Counted from the stretch's first letter, positions 1-12,169 are shown. The stretch: DNA of 64,000 nucleotides from Ulva prolifera (GCA_023078555.1 CM041197.1:10226552-10290551), one strand, 5' to 3'. Program-made: numbers and translations. Notes: a model not told the origin generated them from the letters alone.

Positions 1-3000
1 GCCGAGGTCGCGCGTGAAGAGATACGCCGCGAGGCCGTACTCCGTGTCGTTGGCCGCGGCGACCGCCTCCGCCTCGCTCGAGAACCTGCACGCCGCTGGT
101 GCTTGACAACTTGAGTACAGCGCACAGTCTCGGCTGCAAACAGCTGCCATGCGATGTCTCACCGGGCAGTTCCAGTGCCAGGTTGCAGGCGAGAGGGCCG
201 CATCCACCACTGCAGCCTCGGCGACAAGCACACCATAAACTGCGGAGTTGTTGTTGTCCCTATGGTGGTGGCTCCTTTCGTGCATACAAACGTGCAAACG
301 GTGCGGGTGGTGGATTCGGCCAGTCTGGCAGGGCGAGGATCTTCTGAGCGACGACATAGCTCATCAATTTGGTTCGTGAGATGACGATGCTGGAGCTTGC
401 AGTGGCCCCCACGCCACCAAAATTAGCGTGCAGCGTCACGCACACCGCCCCGGTGGCTTCTCTGAGGTGTGGGGGGGTACACCGGTGCGGAGGCAGTGGA
501 TCCGGGGATGACGAGCATGGCCGAGAGACGGTCGATCTGCCGCACCAGGAGGAGACACGCCTGCCACGCCCTGCCGCGCAGAGATGTCCCACCGCAGTAG
601 ACAAGCACACAACCCTGACACATGCACCACTACTAGATCGATCTGATTTGAAAGCACGCATCGAGCTCTGGGAGGTCTCTGCGAGAGGTCGGATCTGCCT
701 CAGATCACATCTCGCGCTGATGTGAAGGAGCTCAGCCTCAGGTGACCCGCGGCCGCAGACCTAGAGATAACTCAGCGTGCGTATTCAGCAGCCTATCTTC
801 GAGACGGTCGCAGACCTAGAGATATGTTGCTTATATCGGGCGCTCACTGGCCCTGGCTTACGCAACGTGTCCCTCAGCGAGGACCAGAATCCGCCGCCTT
901 GCAGCATTTTCAGGGCTGCCGTGCGGATATCAGACCTAAATATGCAGATCTGTTTGAGGCGATCGGACCCGACGCTGGCGAGCAGGGTGCGCACGTGCGG
1001 ACCGGGATGACCGGCGCAAACGTCTCCTCCCGCCACACCCGCATCCCCGGCGTCACCGCGTCCAGCAGCGTCGGCGCGAAGAAGTAGCCACGGTCGAGGC
1101 CGGCCGGGGGGCTGCCGCCGCAGACGACGCGTGCGCCGCGGTCCACCGCGTCGGCGACGTGCGCCGCGGCGTGCTCCACGCGCGCGCCGTTGATGCATGG
1201 GCCCATCTGCGTGGCCGCGTCGGTGCCATCGCCGACGGTCAGGCTGCGCATGCGTGCGGCGACCGCTTCCACCAGCTCGGCGTGGAGAGACTCCTGCAGC
1301 GGCGCAGAGGTGCAATCGGGCAAGACGCGATGCGACACCGGGTGGCCGGCGGTGGAGCACTGCGAGTGGCGCTCCGGGGTGTGTCTCACGTTCAGGACTT
1401 CAGGAGTCGTCAGTACTGTACATAAAAAAAAAAAAAGGCCTGGCAGGGCATGCATGGGCTGGTGGTGCTGCCGGGGTGGTTCAATGGTTGCATGAGTGGT
1501 GGTAAGGCGCGGGAACTGCCTTCAAAATTCAGCGGAGCCGGGAACAGAATGCGGTGGGCAATCTACCTGAGAGCACACCTGCTTCAGCCACCAACGGGGT
1601 GTGTATGATCAGCCTGGTGTGATGCTGCCAGGCACTGGTTCTGGCCCATGTTGTAGAGATACTGTCTGGATCTGCACTGTGAGTTGAGCCGGCCGCCGCG
1701 CGCGTCGTGCACATGACAGCCGGCAGTGGCATAGCACACGCCTATGAGAACAGGAGACGGCAGCATACTCACCGAGCACATGGCATCATGCCAGAGACAC
1801 AGGCACCGATGCGCCACCAGGCATATGCATGCAGGAGGAGGGCACACACAGGAGCAGAAGACGGGTGGCACACAGCTCCACAAGAGGAGGAGTCAGAACG
1901 CGCGTACGTCCAGGCGCGCAGGAGACAGTTTCAGGGACACAGCAGGGGGGAGTTCTAACGTATCCAGCGCACATGCACGCAGCCGGAGGGCTCAAGTGCA
2001 TTTGGCTGCAACTTGCCTCGGTGCTCTGCCATGCGGAGGCCCGATCACGAAAGTTAAGGTTCTTACTCAGCTGGCGCACACCACGCATGTGCCACGCATG
2101 TGCCACGCATGTGCCGAGCAGAGGCGGGGTGGGCAGAACGGCGCACATGCACGAGCACGCGGTTCGCGCAGACGCAGGTCTGCCCGGCGTTGCGCAGGCC
2201 CGACGCGACGAGCGCGTCGGCCGCCGCGGCGACGTCGGCGTCCGCAAACACCACGAACGGCGCGTTCCCGCCGAGCTCCATGCTCACGCGCTTCACCGTC
2301 TCCGCCGACTGCCGCAGCAGCAGCTTCCCAACACGCGTCGAGCCCGTGAACCCGATCTTGCGAACCACCGGGCTAGCGGTCAGCGTCTCGCCGATGGCCG
2401 CCGCGTCGCCGGACACGACGTTCAGCACCCCTGTAGCCAAGCGCCTCGACACTCGGCCGGTGGCACCATACATTGATGATGCACAGTGCAATGCATGCGG
2501 TGCTACTTCGGTGTGGGGTTCGGGGATGATTCGGTGCATCCCTCCCTCGGAGTGACGATAACCCTGAGCGAACCCCGTTGCTTGCAGCTGATGTGGTTCT
2601 ACACAGCATGGTGAGCAAAGGGGGGTTTGCATGTTTTACAGATACGGGCTAGGGCAACTCGATGGCCGCTGACGGGAGCAGGAAGGCGACCTCAAGCCGA
2701 GGCATGGAGGCCGTGAGAGACTCCAGGACGGGGCGGGCGTGCGTGACATCACACAGCCATCTCCTCTGCCGGCTTCAAGAACCGCTAGCGGATCCGGCGT
2801 AACTGAAAACTCCAAGCGCAAGGGCGTTCGCGCAGCTGAGCACAATTCAGCGAGATGTTCACCATGACAGCAAGGTGCAGACTCCGAGAGGGGAAGCCCC
2901 TCATTCCCCTACGTCTGAAGGGCTTTCACAATTGCAGGACCTCGGACCATTGCTCTGCAGGGCACCACAGCACACAGCACACAAGCGAGGCCTAGCGATA

Positions 3001-5215
3001 TACTGAAGCGGGGCTGCAGGGGGGGGACCACACCGGCGGGCACGCCGGCAGTCTGCGCGAGCCGCGCGAGCGCGAGGGCCGTCAGCGGCGTCTCCTCCGA
3101 CGGCTTGAGCACGGCGGTGCAGCCGGCGGCGAGCGCGGGCGCGACCTTGCGCGTGATCATCGAGAACGGGAAGTTCCACGGCGTGATCGCGGCGACGACG
3201 CCGACCGGCTGCCGCAGCGTCAGCTGCCGCCGCCCCGCCGCCGTCGGCTGCAGCACCTCTCCCACGACCCTGCATGCATGCTTGCGCATGCGCATGTACA
3301 CACGATTCCATAGCCACGTCCACTGGGGCATTGTCATCTCCCAAATCCGGGATCGAAGGCATCTAATCCGTGCGTAGCATGGTGGGTGGGAGTTATGGCT
3401 TTGGGGTGCTTTTGCCGCGCCTTGGCCAGTGGCTGAGTGGACTGCACCGTGCCGTTCAGTTGTGCCTGGGCAAGTCTGCATTTCCAGAGGTGGGTGTCAC
3501 AAGGACAATATCGGAGAGGCCGGCATCACCGCCGGGAAATCGCACATGCGCAGCACGGTGTGCTGTGCGCAGTGTGTGAGGAGAATGCCTCAGGGCGGGG
3601 GTCGGTGTGCTTGTGCCGCTTGTGCCTGAACTCAATGACCTCGCGCCACACGTGCTTGCGCTCGATCGGTGTGTTACAAGGACACAGCCGGAGAGGCCGA
3701 TAGCACCGCCGGAGCAACGAATCAGCGCGCCAGCTCCCCAATGCACGCATGTCAGGTGTGTGTGCCACATGTGGTCGTGCGCCACACGGGTGCTATGTGC
3801 AACATGTGCTCAGCTCCTTTTTTTTTAATGCGCTCGCTCGCAGTGTGCTTGTGCCACATGTGCTCAGCTTATTCTGTGCACAGCTTTATTTTGTCAACAT
3901 GACTTGTGCCTAAAGAATCGATGGGAAGAGACTGGGCCTGACTAACAGCGTGGCCACTGGACATTGACAACTCCGAATTAACGGGACCACATATGCCGAA
4001 GGGGTAAACCACCTGGAAACCCCCCTCAGACGACCGTACGCAACTCACAGGGCCTCCTCCTGTGCTAAGCGAGGTGGTCACGTACGGCCGTTTCGATTCC
4101 CCAAAGCGCACACAGAATCGAACCCACGACCTCCTGAAACGGAAGGGGTAGCTTTTAATCCGTCCTCAACCCATTGGACCCACATGTGGGCATTCTACCG
4201 TGGGCAGCATTGAGGCTGGTCATCGGCACCTGCCCACAGCTGCAGTGGCCGACAGGCCTCCAGCAGCGGGGTCTGCCATGACCATGCAATTCTCCGGTCA
4301 GCCCGTTCTCGTATAACTGACCTCGCTTTTGTCCCGGAGCGTTGCGACAGAGGTCGTCAACCGTGGCAGCGAGAGCATGCAGGGGCAGCTGCACCAGGGC
4401 CCAGACCTCTTGGACGCTTTGAAAGCTGGCCTGGTCGCAGCCGATGTCACTCGATTTATCGAAGCCTCAAGCAATAATGATCGATAAACATGTGCCACAC
4501 CTCTGAAGGCTTCAGGCACACCTCTTTGCTTCTTCTGCAAACCACTCCACAGATGCCAGACCAGCCATGAATTCATTCTGAGCTTCCTTGACGGGCTTCC
4601 CACATTCCAGCACCATGATATTGATGATGTCGTCCTGGTTCTCTGCCATCGCGGCATGCCAGGCCTTGAGTATGCTGGATCGCTCCTTGGCAGTCTTGGC
4701 CCTCCAAGCAGGCCATGCCTCTTCCGCACAGGAGATCGCGCGTTCAGTCTCAGATGAACCAGCGGATAGGACAGAGGCAATCGACTCTCCTGTGGCCGGA
4801 TTGATGACCTGTGCACTTCTTACTGGTAACCTCTGTGCTGCGAAATGATGTCGACAAGGCCATGCCGCAGTGCTGTGTTCGATACACGCCAATGCATACG
4901 ATCACCAGACGTCAATGCAGTCTTCATCAACGTGTTAGCAGGCCTGGCGCAGTTTCAAGCACAGCAGTGAATCCTGCGCATGCGACTGTGTGTGTCGAGA
5001 AACATGCTCACTTGATACTCCTTTGTGGCAGTATGATCCCATTCGCCTCCGATCAGAGCGGTGTATCGCAAAATATCTTTGTTTCTCACAATATCTTGCA
5101 GAGACGCGGAAGTGGCTGACGTAGACATAGCTGTTGTTGGCTGCCTCCCCGGGACACACGTTGGACTCGCTAATGACCGCCCAAATAAGGCCCCCACACG
5201 TACGACACGAATCAT
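1..5215 (-). CDS. Succinate-semialdehyde dehydrogenase (NAD(P)+), six exons seen, 3' end outside window
   Basis: Aldehyde dehydrogenase superfamily enzyme of the GabD/SSADH type. It oxidises succinate semialdehyde to succinate in the GABA shunt, probably in the mitochondrion. Exons on the minus strand: 5012-5215, 4522-4808, 3034-3269, 2147-2430, 995-1293, and 85 to beyond base 1; phases 0,2,1,0,2 all close. About 465 residues are present and roughly 50 C-terminal ones are missing. Seen: ITPWNFP (exon 3), FTGSTRVG (from about 270), catalytic Glu in MELGGNAPF (about 294) and catalytic Cys in [11 protein letters not shown] (about 328), then EETFAPV. The TCVCANR and VCGG context is typical of SSADH within the superfamily. 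The N-terminus is rich in Arg, Ser and Thr with no acidic residue before about residue 40, suggesting a mitochondrial presequence. Donors are GTGAGC, GTGTGC, GTGTGG, GTGCGC and GTGCGC. The introns are 0.2-1.3 kb and full of repeats. No frameshift seen. Confidence 0.93.
3485..3720 (-). mobile_element. Two family-A tails inside SSADH intron 2
   Basis: TCACAAGGACAATATCGGAG (about 3499) and TTACAAGGACACAGCCGGAG (about 3672) are followed by AGGCC..CACCGCCGG. Both have the orientation of the host gene's transcript. No duplications found. Confidence 0.5.
3952..4205 (-). repeat. tRNA-derived SINE, copy in SSADH intron 2
   Basis: Read on the minus strand it has an A-box-like TGGGTTGAGGACGG (4160-4173) and, about 35 bp on, a B-box GGGTTCGATTC (4115-4125), the internal RNA polymerase III promoter spacing of a tRNA. 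A non-tRNA body of about 150 bp follows, ending GGTCCCGTTAATTCGGAGTT then GTCAATGTCC. Partial copies lie at 7539, 23676, 28428, 44222 and 56940. It sits in an intron, in the gene's orientation. Confidence 0.6.
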
Positions 5216-5769
5216 GTGACAATTGATATGTTAGAATAACAAACGTTACAAATATTGCTCTATGCAATCAACAAGTACGCCGGCCGCATGTCCAGTGTGA
5301 ATTGAGCGGCAGAGCTGCCCTGATGACAGCACAATGCTGAGCATCGCGATCCTACGTGCCTTGAACGGTTACAGCAGTCAAGTAGCAATGTGCCAATTTC
5401 TCTCGAATGTGTGTCGGCCTTGCGAAAGCTCTCACTGAGCTGCAGGTAATCCGTTACTTTGCAGTCTGGAGTCAAGTCCACCTCGTGACACCAGTCACCA
5501 CCGCAGCGCAAGTTCCATCGGTGCCATGGCGATGGATGGCTATCCTCCATCGTCGTAGGTCAGAGCTTGTGATATTGTCAGTGTATCCGCGTCTGGCTGC
5601 AGCGGTGGTCTAGCAATGCTGCTTCAATCCTTGACGATGATCGAACTCCTGCGGGCTGTACGTGGATGACCGTGAATTATAAGAGCCCAGAATTCAAGTC
5701 ATCTGACGCCTAGGTCGCGCAAAAGAAACATACGCTTGCGTAGCCGCTGAATCTCTGTGGTGGTCACGG
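5216..5769. promoter_or_regulatory. Divergent intergenic region between SSADH and DUF1295 genes
   Basis: The 554 bp between two start codons facing away from each other must hold both promoters or a shared bidirectional one. On the plus strand TTATAAGA at 5677-5684 lies about 86 bp before the ATG of the DUF1295 gene and is a possible TATA element. No comparable box was found for the dehydrogenase. No conserved operator-like repeat was recognised. Confidence 0.35.
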
Positions 5770-7390
5770 ATGTATCTCGCCAATCTCGGCATTTGCATCG
5801 CTATCAACTTGATCGCGTTCATACCTGCTGCGCTCTTACAGGTCCGCTCATGGCCATGCCGCTATGCCTGCGGTAGCCAAAGCACTCATTAGTCACTCTT
5901 CTGGCGATCCTACACGGCCTGAATGTGCTCACCGTATGTGGCTGGCATCAGATCGCGGGTCAGCTTTCAATTCATGTCCAGGCATAGATATCTGCATCTA
6001 TAACGCTCGCGCAGACTCCTGCACATCTCAATCCCGTGCGTATATGTGTCGACATCTCATTCTCCAAGTTAGCTCTGGCATGCAGACGGATGCATTCTAT
6101 GATGCGACGGGGTCAGCCACAGCAGTTGCTGTCATCCTGTCTTGCTTGAACCGCATCGAGCCTACCTCTGATGCGGCACAATCTAGCATCTTGGCTCTCG
6201 TCCTAGTGGGCATGTGGACGACACGGCTGGGCCTGCTGCTGGCCTACAGAATACACAGGCTGGGACACGACAGCCGAATGGACAAGATGAAGAAGCAGCC
6301 AGCCACCTTCGTCATCGCCTGGACGATGCAGGGCGTCTGGATATTCATCATCACGCTGCCAGCGCAAGTTCTGTCGGTCAGTGATGCCAGAGTGGACGTC
6401 GCTGGCCTTCGCCTCCTCGTCAGTGCTGCAGGCCTGCTGCTGTGGGCCACGGGGTTCACACTCGAGTCCGTCGCAGACTGGCAGAAGCTGTGCTTCCGCC
6501 TGAACCCTGCAAACAAGGTAAGCCATGCACGGCCACGTGGATCCAACGGTAGCCACATCACTAGATTGGCACAGTCAACACGCACACGCTCTCGGCCCTG
6601 AGCTTCGAAGTTGTCCATGCCCAAATGGATACGACTATGTCTGCTCGAACGACCCCCTTCATCTCGGCGCCGGCACAGACTGTTTATTGACTACGTATCC
6701 TTGCCTACATACGTACACACAAGGCAGGCCCGGTGAGAGCAGGCCGCGGTGTGCAGGGGAGGTTCATCACCTCGGGGCTGTTCCGGTACGCACGCTACCC
6801 CAGCTACTGCGGCGAGATCGCCCTCTGGACAGGCCTCGCCCTCTTCGCCGCAGCGCACCTCCGCAGCCCCGCCGCCGTCGCCGCCGTCGCCTGCTCCCCC
6901 GTGTTCACGTACCTCCTCCTCATCTACGTCTCCGGCGTGTCCCTCCAGGTGCTGCCCTCGCCGCCCCACTTCCGTCCACGCACAAGGTGTTGTCCCGTGC
7001 AGGTTTGTAACATGAAGTATCCGTTGTTCCTTGTCCCTGGTGCTGGTGTGCTTGCCGATGCTTGGGATATGCCCGGTCCCAGGGCACCAGGCCGCGTGCG
7101 GCTGCCGCCGCCGGCCATGCATGCGGGGTGCAACAGCTGGTCGTGCGCCACAGCTTGCGCCGCGAACTTCAGCTGAACTTCTGAATGCTGTATCCACATG
7201 CAGCATCTGGTTCAACTCGATGCAGCAGCAGCTGCAGCTCGAGGTTGTGCGTTGCCCTCTGCTGATGCGCTGGCCGCCAGCCCACGGTGCTGTGCAGGAA
7301 CGGCAAGCGGAGAAGCGGTGGGGGAAGGACCCGGAGTTTGTGCGGTACCGGGCCAGCACGCCGCTGTTGCTGCCTCTGCCGCGGCGGTGA
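5770..7390 (+). CDS. DUF1295 / 3-oxo-5-alpha-steroid 4-dehydrogenase-like membrane protein
   Basis: Exons 5770-5841, 6086-6517, 6757-6948 and 7298-7390, all phase 0, give a 262-residue protein. It matches the DUF1295 family, polytopic membrane proteins related to the C-terminal domain of steroid 5-alpha-reductases, usually 250-300 residues. Residues 1-24 are one hydrophobic segment, and further segments occur near 30-45, 50-75, 100-120, 130-150, 185-205 and 215-232. Family signatures are TRLGLLLAYRI, ESVADWQK (151-158), NPANKGRF and FRYARYPSYCGE (177-188, the likely NADPH/substrate region), and the C-terminal KRWGKDPEF. The third-exon motif has Tyr and Cys where many homologues have His and Phe (RHPNYFGE). 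Donors are GTCCGC, GTAAGC and GTGCTG; acceptors are CATGCAG, TGTGCAG and TGTGCAG. Function is unproven: a lipid or sterol double-bond reductase is likely by family, probably in the ER. Confidence 0.9.
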
Positions 7391-8907
7391 CTCTGGTTGC
7401 AGCTGCTTGCTGAGCTCAGCAGGCACAGATCAGGATGAAGAGGGCATGAAGGGGTGTACTATTCCTAGGATGATGGGGTGTTACTGCGATACAGCTGTGG
7501 ACAGTACTTCGTAAGGTGGGGTGTATCACCGTGACACGCAGTGGTCCCGTTCATTCGGAGTTGTCAATGTCCTCCTAAGAACCGGGCTAAGTGCTCCAGA
7601 TCTCCTTCACTCTACTGTACACTACTTTGTTCAGCTGCTGACAGGGGGCTAAACCTGTAACTTTACACACTGCGACGTTGGGTGTGGGAGCGTCCAGGCA
7701 GCTCGCATCGGCACGCAAGCATGCGCCACGTACTCTGGTGCGGGAGTTGTGTAGTGTGCTCAGATTGCTTGGACTGCGGTGCTGGTGCGAAGGCTGTTGT
7801 GGGTGCGGCAGGAAGCACGGTGGCTCTGGTCGTCCTTGTGTATAGCACATTGTCAGACGTTGTGGGACAGGCATCGCCTGCGGCTCCGACGTGCTATGGC
7901 CCTGCTCTGCCACGCTGGTGACTGTGGAGCGACAGTTGCCCTTGTTGCATGCAAGCCGCAGGCTCTCTACACCCTGGAAGGGGCAACAGCCACGCCATGT
8001 GTGCAGCACAAAGTAGATCCAGCACTACTCAATGGCTTGTCATCCTTTGGGATGCCACGCACATCTGCTCAATTGAGCAACCCTCGAGCTGTGGGAGTCC
8101 TAGCCGTGGGCAGCCCTGTCACCTGTGGTCGTCTGAGATCATTGGACTCTGGTCGCGTAGTGCTGCAGAGCTTTGCTCTGGTCTGACATGTACCACAACT
8201 TCATGCCAGGTTGTAGCGCATGTTGTGTGGTTCATGGCCGTGCATGAGTGTGCAGCTTTAAATCAACGGGATATCGAAGGACATGCGGGCACATGCATCG
8301 TGAGTCACGCGATGGCGACGCGCACAGTTCTGAGCCAGCACTGCACACGGGTGCGGGACGGTCAGCCAGTATGCAAGCGGCATTGACACAAGCAGCGGCA
8401 GGAGCTGAATACGTTGTAATGGCATAAAAAATGTGAGTAGTTGAAAGTCACAGCCACTTGTACTTCGAACCTCTTGGCATTGGCCTGGACAGCTGACTGA
8501 CTGTTAGGAACTAGAACGGCTCGGGCTGTCCATATAGGTAACTATGGTCTGCTAATTGTGGTAGGGGCTGTCGCTGGGACGCAGCTTAAGCATGGTCAAC
8601 CCCGTATGTGCAAGTACCAGAGCGTCGCGTTCGTGCCCTTTCCATGGCGTGTTGGAGCGAACCTATGGTAGCTCCACTCCGACGCCACAATTGGTGAATC
8701 AAGCGCATGTTTCCATGCAGTGGGTACGTTCGCGCTCTGTTCATCTGGCGGGGTATGTCGACGTACCTGCATCAGCGTCACGTCGGTGGCATTCTCAAGA
8801 AGAGGCTGGCATGCAGGGATCGCGACACGGTGTAAGGCAGTCACACAGTCAGTGTTTTGATTCGCACAGTCGCGATGTCACCGCGCGTGCAGCCGGGGCT
8901 TCTCCAG
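7391..8907. other. Gap: unresolved upstream part of the 8908-9876 gene
   Basis: About 1.5 kb between the DUF1295 stop and the first exon I can place. It should contain the missing 5' exons of the next gene. Several open stretches exist (for example 7949-8187), but none joins the known exons with a convincing splice pair. TGTAA at 8415-8419 lies just before a short A-run. Confidence 0.3.
7539..7572 (+). repeat. 3' end of tRNA-type SINE (solo fragment)
   Basis: GGTCCCGTTCATTCGGAGTT followed by GTCAATGTCC matches, in plus orientation, the end of the SINE seen complete at 3952-4205. It lies in the 3' flank of the DUF1295 gene. No target-site duplication was found. Confidence 0.45.
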
Positions 8908-9876
8908 GGAAAGCAGATGTTTGCACCGAAATAGGGAAGGCCTACGCGCGGCTACAACGTCCAGCGCGCTACAACATGACGTATACCAAAGCCATGGAGG
9001 TGTGGCCATGATATCTCGAGGCCTTCTGACGGGTTTCTGCAGAGCCTTCTCCATTCGTTGTCAGCAATTTGACAACACAGCCTGCAAGCCATTGCCAGGA
9101 GCTGTGACAAATAGCTAGGTCAGCCTGCTCGTTGCAGTACGCTGTGATGCACAGGGCGCCAGTCATTGATGTGTTGTGTTGCCTGTGCTCGTGCCTACGT
9201 TGCTTGGTGTTCGTGATCGCGTCATTGTGCGGAGCTCGGAATGGCTTTGCGAACCAGCATTCTCACTGTCCAAGCTGCAACCGTGCATACATTGCATGGC
9301 GTGTGCTGTCACGGGGGGGGACATTGGAATATTGTCGCTGCAGAGCTTTCGCGGCTGGTGCGTGCTTGCTTACGAGTGTGGGTACCGGGAGGAAGACCTG
9401 CTGCTGAAGCTCACTGAGGCGTGTGACAACAGCGAGTCACCGATCCCAGCAGCCAGCGTACCATGCTGCCTAGAGGGTGTTTGTCTAATCTGGGAGACGC
9501 TTGAGCAGTCAGCAAAGCCCATCAGGCGATGGGCCAAAGGTGTGCTGCTCAACAGCCAGCACTGGCCAGATGCAAGAACATAGTCCGTGCAGGAAAAAGT
9601 TGCAATATAAGACGCCGGACTACTTTGTGAGGTCATTCAGCTTACTGATATGCAGCGCCTGCTATGACAGATGCTAGCAAGACACAATGGCAAGGCTTTG
9701 TCGCTCTCATCTGCCGGGCATACTTTGAGCAACGCATGGCGGCGTACCCCTTAGACCGCCTGCACCTAGAATTAGCAGCGAACGGGCGCCTGGAAGCTGA
9801 TGGCACTGTTGCTGAGTGGTCACGTCTAGTGTTTGATACGCTGAACACGGTCGCTCCCCAATTCCCCAAGAACTGA
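8908..9876 (+). CDS. Unknown protein, last three exons
   Basis: Proposed exons: 8908-8999 (or starting 8893), 9344-9539 and 9656-9876. Donors GTGTGG and GTGTGC are of the kind used in the dehydrogenase gene; acceptors are CTGCAG and ATGCAG. The phases (1, 0, 1) close exactly, which is the main evidence for the model. The join reads ...YNMTYTKAME / SFRGWCVLAYECGYREED ... PIRRWAK / APAMTDASKTQWQGF ... VAPQFPKN stop, about 170 residues of ordinary globular composition, probably alpha-helical. An ATG at 9664 could alone start a 70-residue protein. I do not recognise the family. The 5' exons are missing from this model. Confidence 0.5.
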
Positions 9877-11824
9877 AGTCAATGTGGACACTACGAAGCA
9901 TCTGGCAACTTCAGGCGCCTCTCCTGCCTCGTGATCCAATCACGTCCCCACCTGCAGGCTTGCTGCGGCTCTCAGGCATTCATGACCCCCTTCAGTGCCG
10001 AGCACGGTCACCTTCATGATGTTCAAATCGTGCCAATGTGACCCCGGCCCAGGAGCCAGGTGCCCGCTAGCGCGACAACTCTGGTCTTTGCTGGCTTTCG
10101 AACCGATCAGACTGAAGCGCATCACCTGAGCGGGGAAGATCTGCCTAGGCCCAGGGATGAGCCTGGGTTAGACCAAGGCGCGGTGTAGAGTTACCCTGTA
10201 TGGGAATGAGCCGGTCGCCACGCAACATTTGCTGGATGTATGCTATATGTTTATACTCATGCATTTGTGGTCAAATGCACTGGTGGTCAACCCATGCGCG
10301 TTGCAAAATGCCAAATGCTTGCCGTTGCTACCACGTTGCATGGGGCTGGGGCGTAGCAATTTGTGCGTCTTGGGACTCATGAAACGCGACGATTCAGAGA
10401 TGGTAGTGATTTAGTAGCCACAGTGTAGTTGCCCTTGACAGTTTATGCATGACCGAATCGCAGTCACAATGATCCTGTGAGCCACTGTACCATTTGATCA
10501 ATGTGGCCATAGCATCAGCTGTGCCGGAGTACATCCCACCATGAGCAGGCATGCCTGTTCTCAGAGCATGTACAGATTCGCCGTGGCAAGAGGTCGACGT
10601 GCAGAAGGACACGGATATCATGAGAGAAGGGTCCACATGCAGCACAGAGCTAGAGGCACATCAAGTCCACATGTGTGGCTGCATGTGCTGCCGCTGCACT
10701 CATTTCACTGACCATGCACATGATCCCAGCCGAGATTACACAGCCAGCAGTGCTGCAACCTGTGTACTTTCTGAGGTAGACAGTGCACTAGTTGAGTCTG
10801 GTCACGTGATAATCATGGACACGACATGTTTCGGCCTTGACTAAGCGACTCATCAGATATCTGTAACCGTGCACATTGGAGCAGGTAGGAAGGTCGGAGA
10901 TCTAGCTTAGCCAGGGCCACGAGATAGGTGACAGGTCAGCAGTGCGCTGGCGGCATGATGCTGTGAGATGTCTCACAAGATATGCTTCGGTTCAGGCAAC
11001 ATGTGGACGTTGGCTGTGCATCAGTAAAGTAGAGCACAGCTCTAGGCCGCTGTGATTTATGGCTTGTTCGGGGTCGTCATGACACGGATGCCGCATCAAA
11101 AAGCACTGTTCTTGATCGCCAAGACATGCACCACTACAACGCTGAAGCTGTTGTGAGGCGAATTGACGTGACCGGAGTTACAGTCATTTCCCATAGGACA
11201 TAACAGGTAGTGTCCTTATATACGGTCTCAAGCACGAGTCCCGGCACAGTCAAATCTCATACATGTCTCTCACTCTGTAGGGCTTCCCAGATCGCTCACA
11301 TCGGAAGCACCACCGGTGGCAGGCCTGCATGCCAACGATCGGCACGTCGGCAAACATAGGAAGTTACATAATTGGAGTCAGTATGCCGCTGGCTGCAGCA
11401 AGGCCCGTGTAGCCTTGCACCTAGATGTACCTTCAAACAAACATGTCAGGCACAAACTACACGGAGCAGTCCAAATTCAAACGTGACCACTGATGGCGGT
11501 GGCAGAGATTCTGAATTGCTTTATGCGCTGCGAAAGAGCGCTTCGCACGGTTCAGGTCACCACACAGAGATGCTCACTTAGAGGTTGCCTGCATGCAGCA
11601 ACAAGGCGCCTTCACTACAGCAAGTTGACCTGCCGCTGGAAACAACACTGCTCCGGCTGGACGTCTCAAGTTGTATCTGATATTTGTTGCCAGGGTGGCT
11701 GCCTGCCTAAAACTCCAGCAGGAAGTCGTGCCTCCTGTACAGAGTCTTGGGCAATGTGGCCAAGGCTGAACTTCGGCTCGAGCCCCACATCATGCGCAGA
11801 CACAAATTTCTGACCAGACGCACT
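9877..11824. other. Gap: intergenic, no gene recognised
   Basis: Nearly 2 kb of middling-GC sequence with only short open frames. The stretch around 10745-10860 (ACATGTTTCGGCCTTG) recurs near 28640-28730 and in part near 25540-25600, so part of it is an unclassified interspersed repeat. Nothing else supportable. Confidence 0.4.
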
Positions 11825-12169
11825 TCAGCTTAAGCTTGGACTGACTGAATCTTCAGAAGCCTTGACCCTTTTCTGCTCATGCTCGTACTTCCTGTAGAGC
11901 TGAATCAAGCCTGTACATGCCATGAAGGCATTCACTGCAAGAAGATTATAGTTCTTCGGGGTAATGTCAAGCGAGTACTTCGACCATATTAAGCCTGTAG
12001 CCGTGACCGCGCATTGCATGGGTGTCGATACTTGGTCCGGGTCGCGGGAGAGATCGGACAAGTTGGCAATGCTAATGCCCCATTTGAATGTCGGCGCCCA
12101 GAAGAAAATTGTCTTTGGACCAGCAGGGTGGTTTAAAAAAGCCTTGAATTTTGCACCGAACGACGCCAT
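11825..12169 (-). CDS. MPC2: Mitochondrial pyruvate carrier 2
   Basis: Intronless gene for a 114-residue protein of the MPC family. MPC2 pairs with MPC1 in the inner mitochondrial membrane to import pyruvate into the matrix. Family motifs in order: HPAGPKT (14-20), FFWAPTFKWG (22-31), STPMQ (48-52), TATGLIWSKYS (56-66) and ITPKNYNL (69-76), then a third hydrophobic segment to about 93 and a charged tail (YRKYEHEQKR). Length is normal for MPC2 (about 105-130). The start is the ATG at 12169, directly before the conserved N-terminal helix. Both neighbours are unrelated. The MPC1 partner was not seen in this window. Confidence 0.96.
   Translation of the reverse strand: MASFGAKFKAFLNHPAGPKTIFFWAPTFKWGISIANLSDLSRDPDQVSTPMQCAVTATGLIWSKYSLDITPKNYNLLAVNAFMACTGLIQLYRKYEHEQKRVKASEDSVSPSLS

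Noticed and set aside
4110..4180. An intact tRNA gene on the minus strand
   Set aside because: A- and B-box-like words are present, but I see no paired acceptor or anticodon stems, and the block recurs with a common non-tRNA tail, so it is a SINE head.
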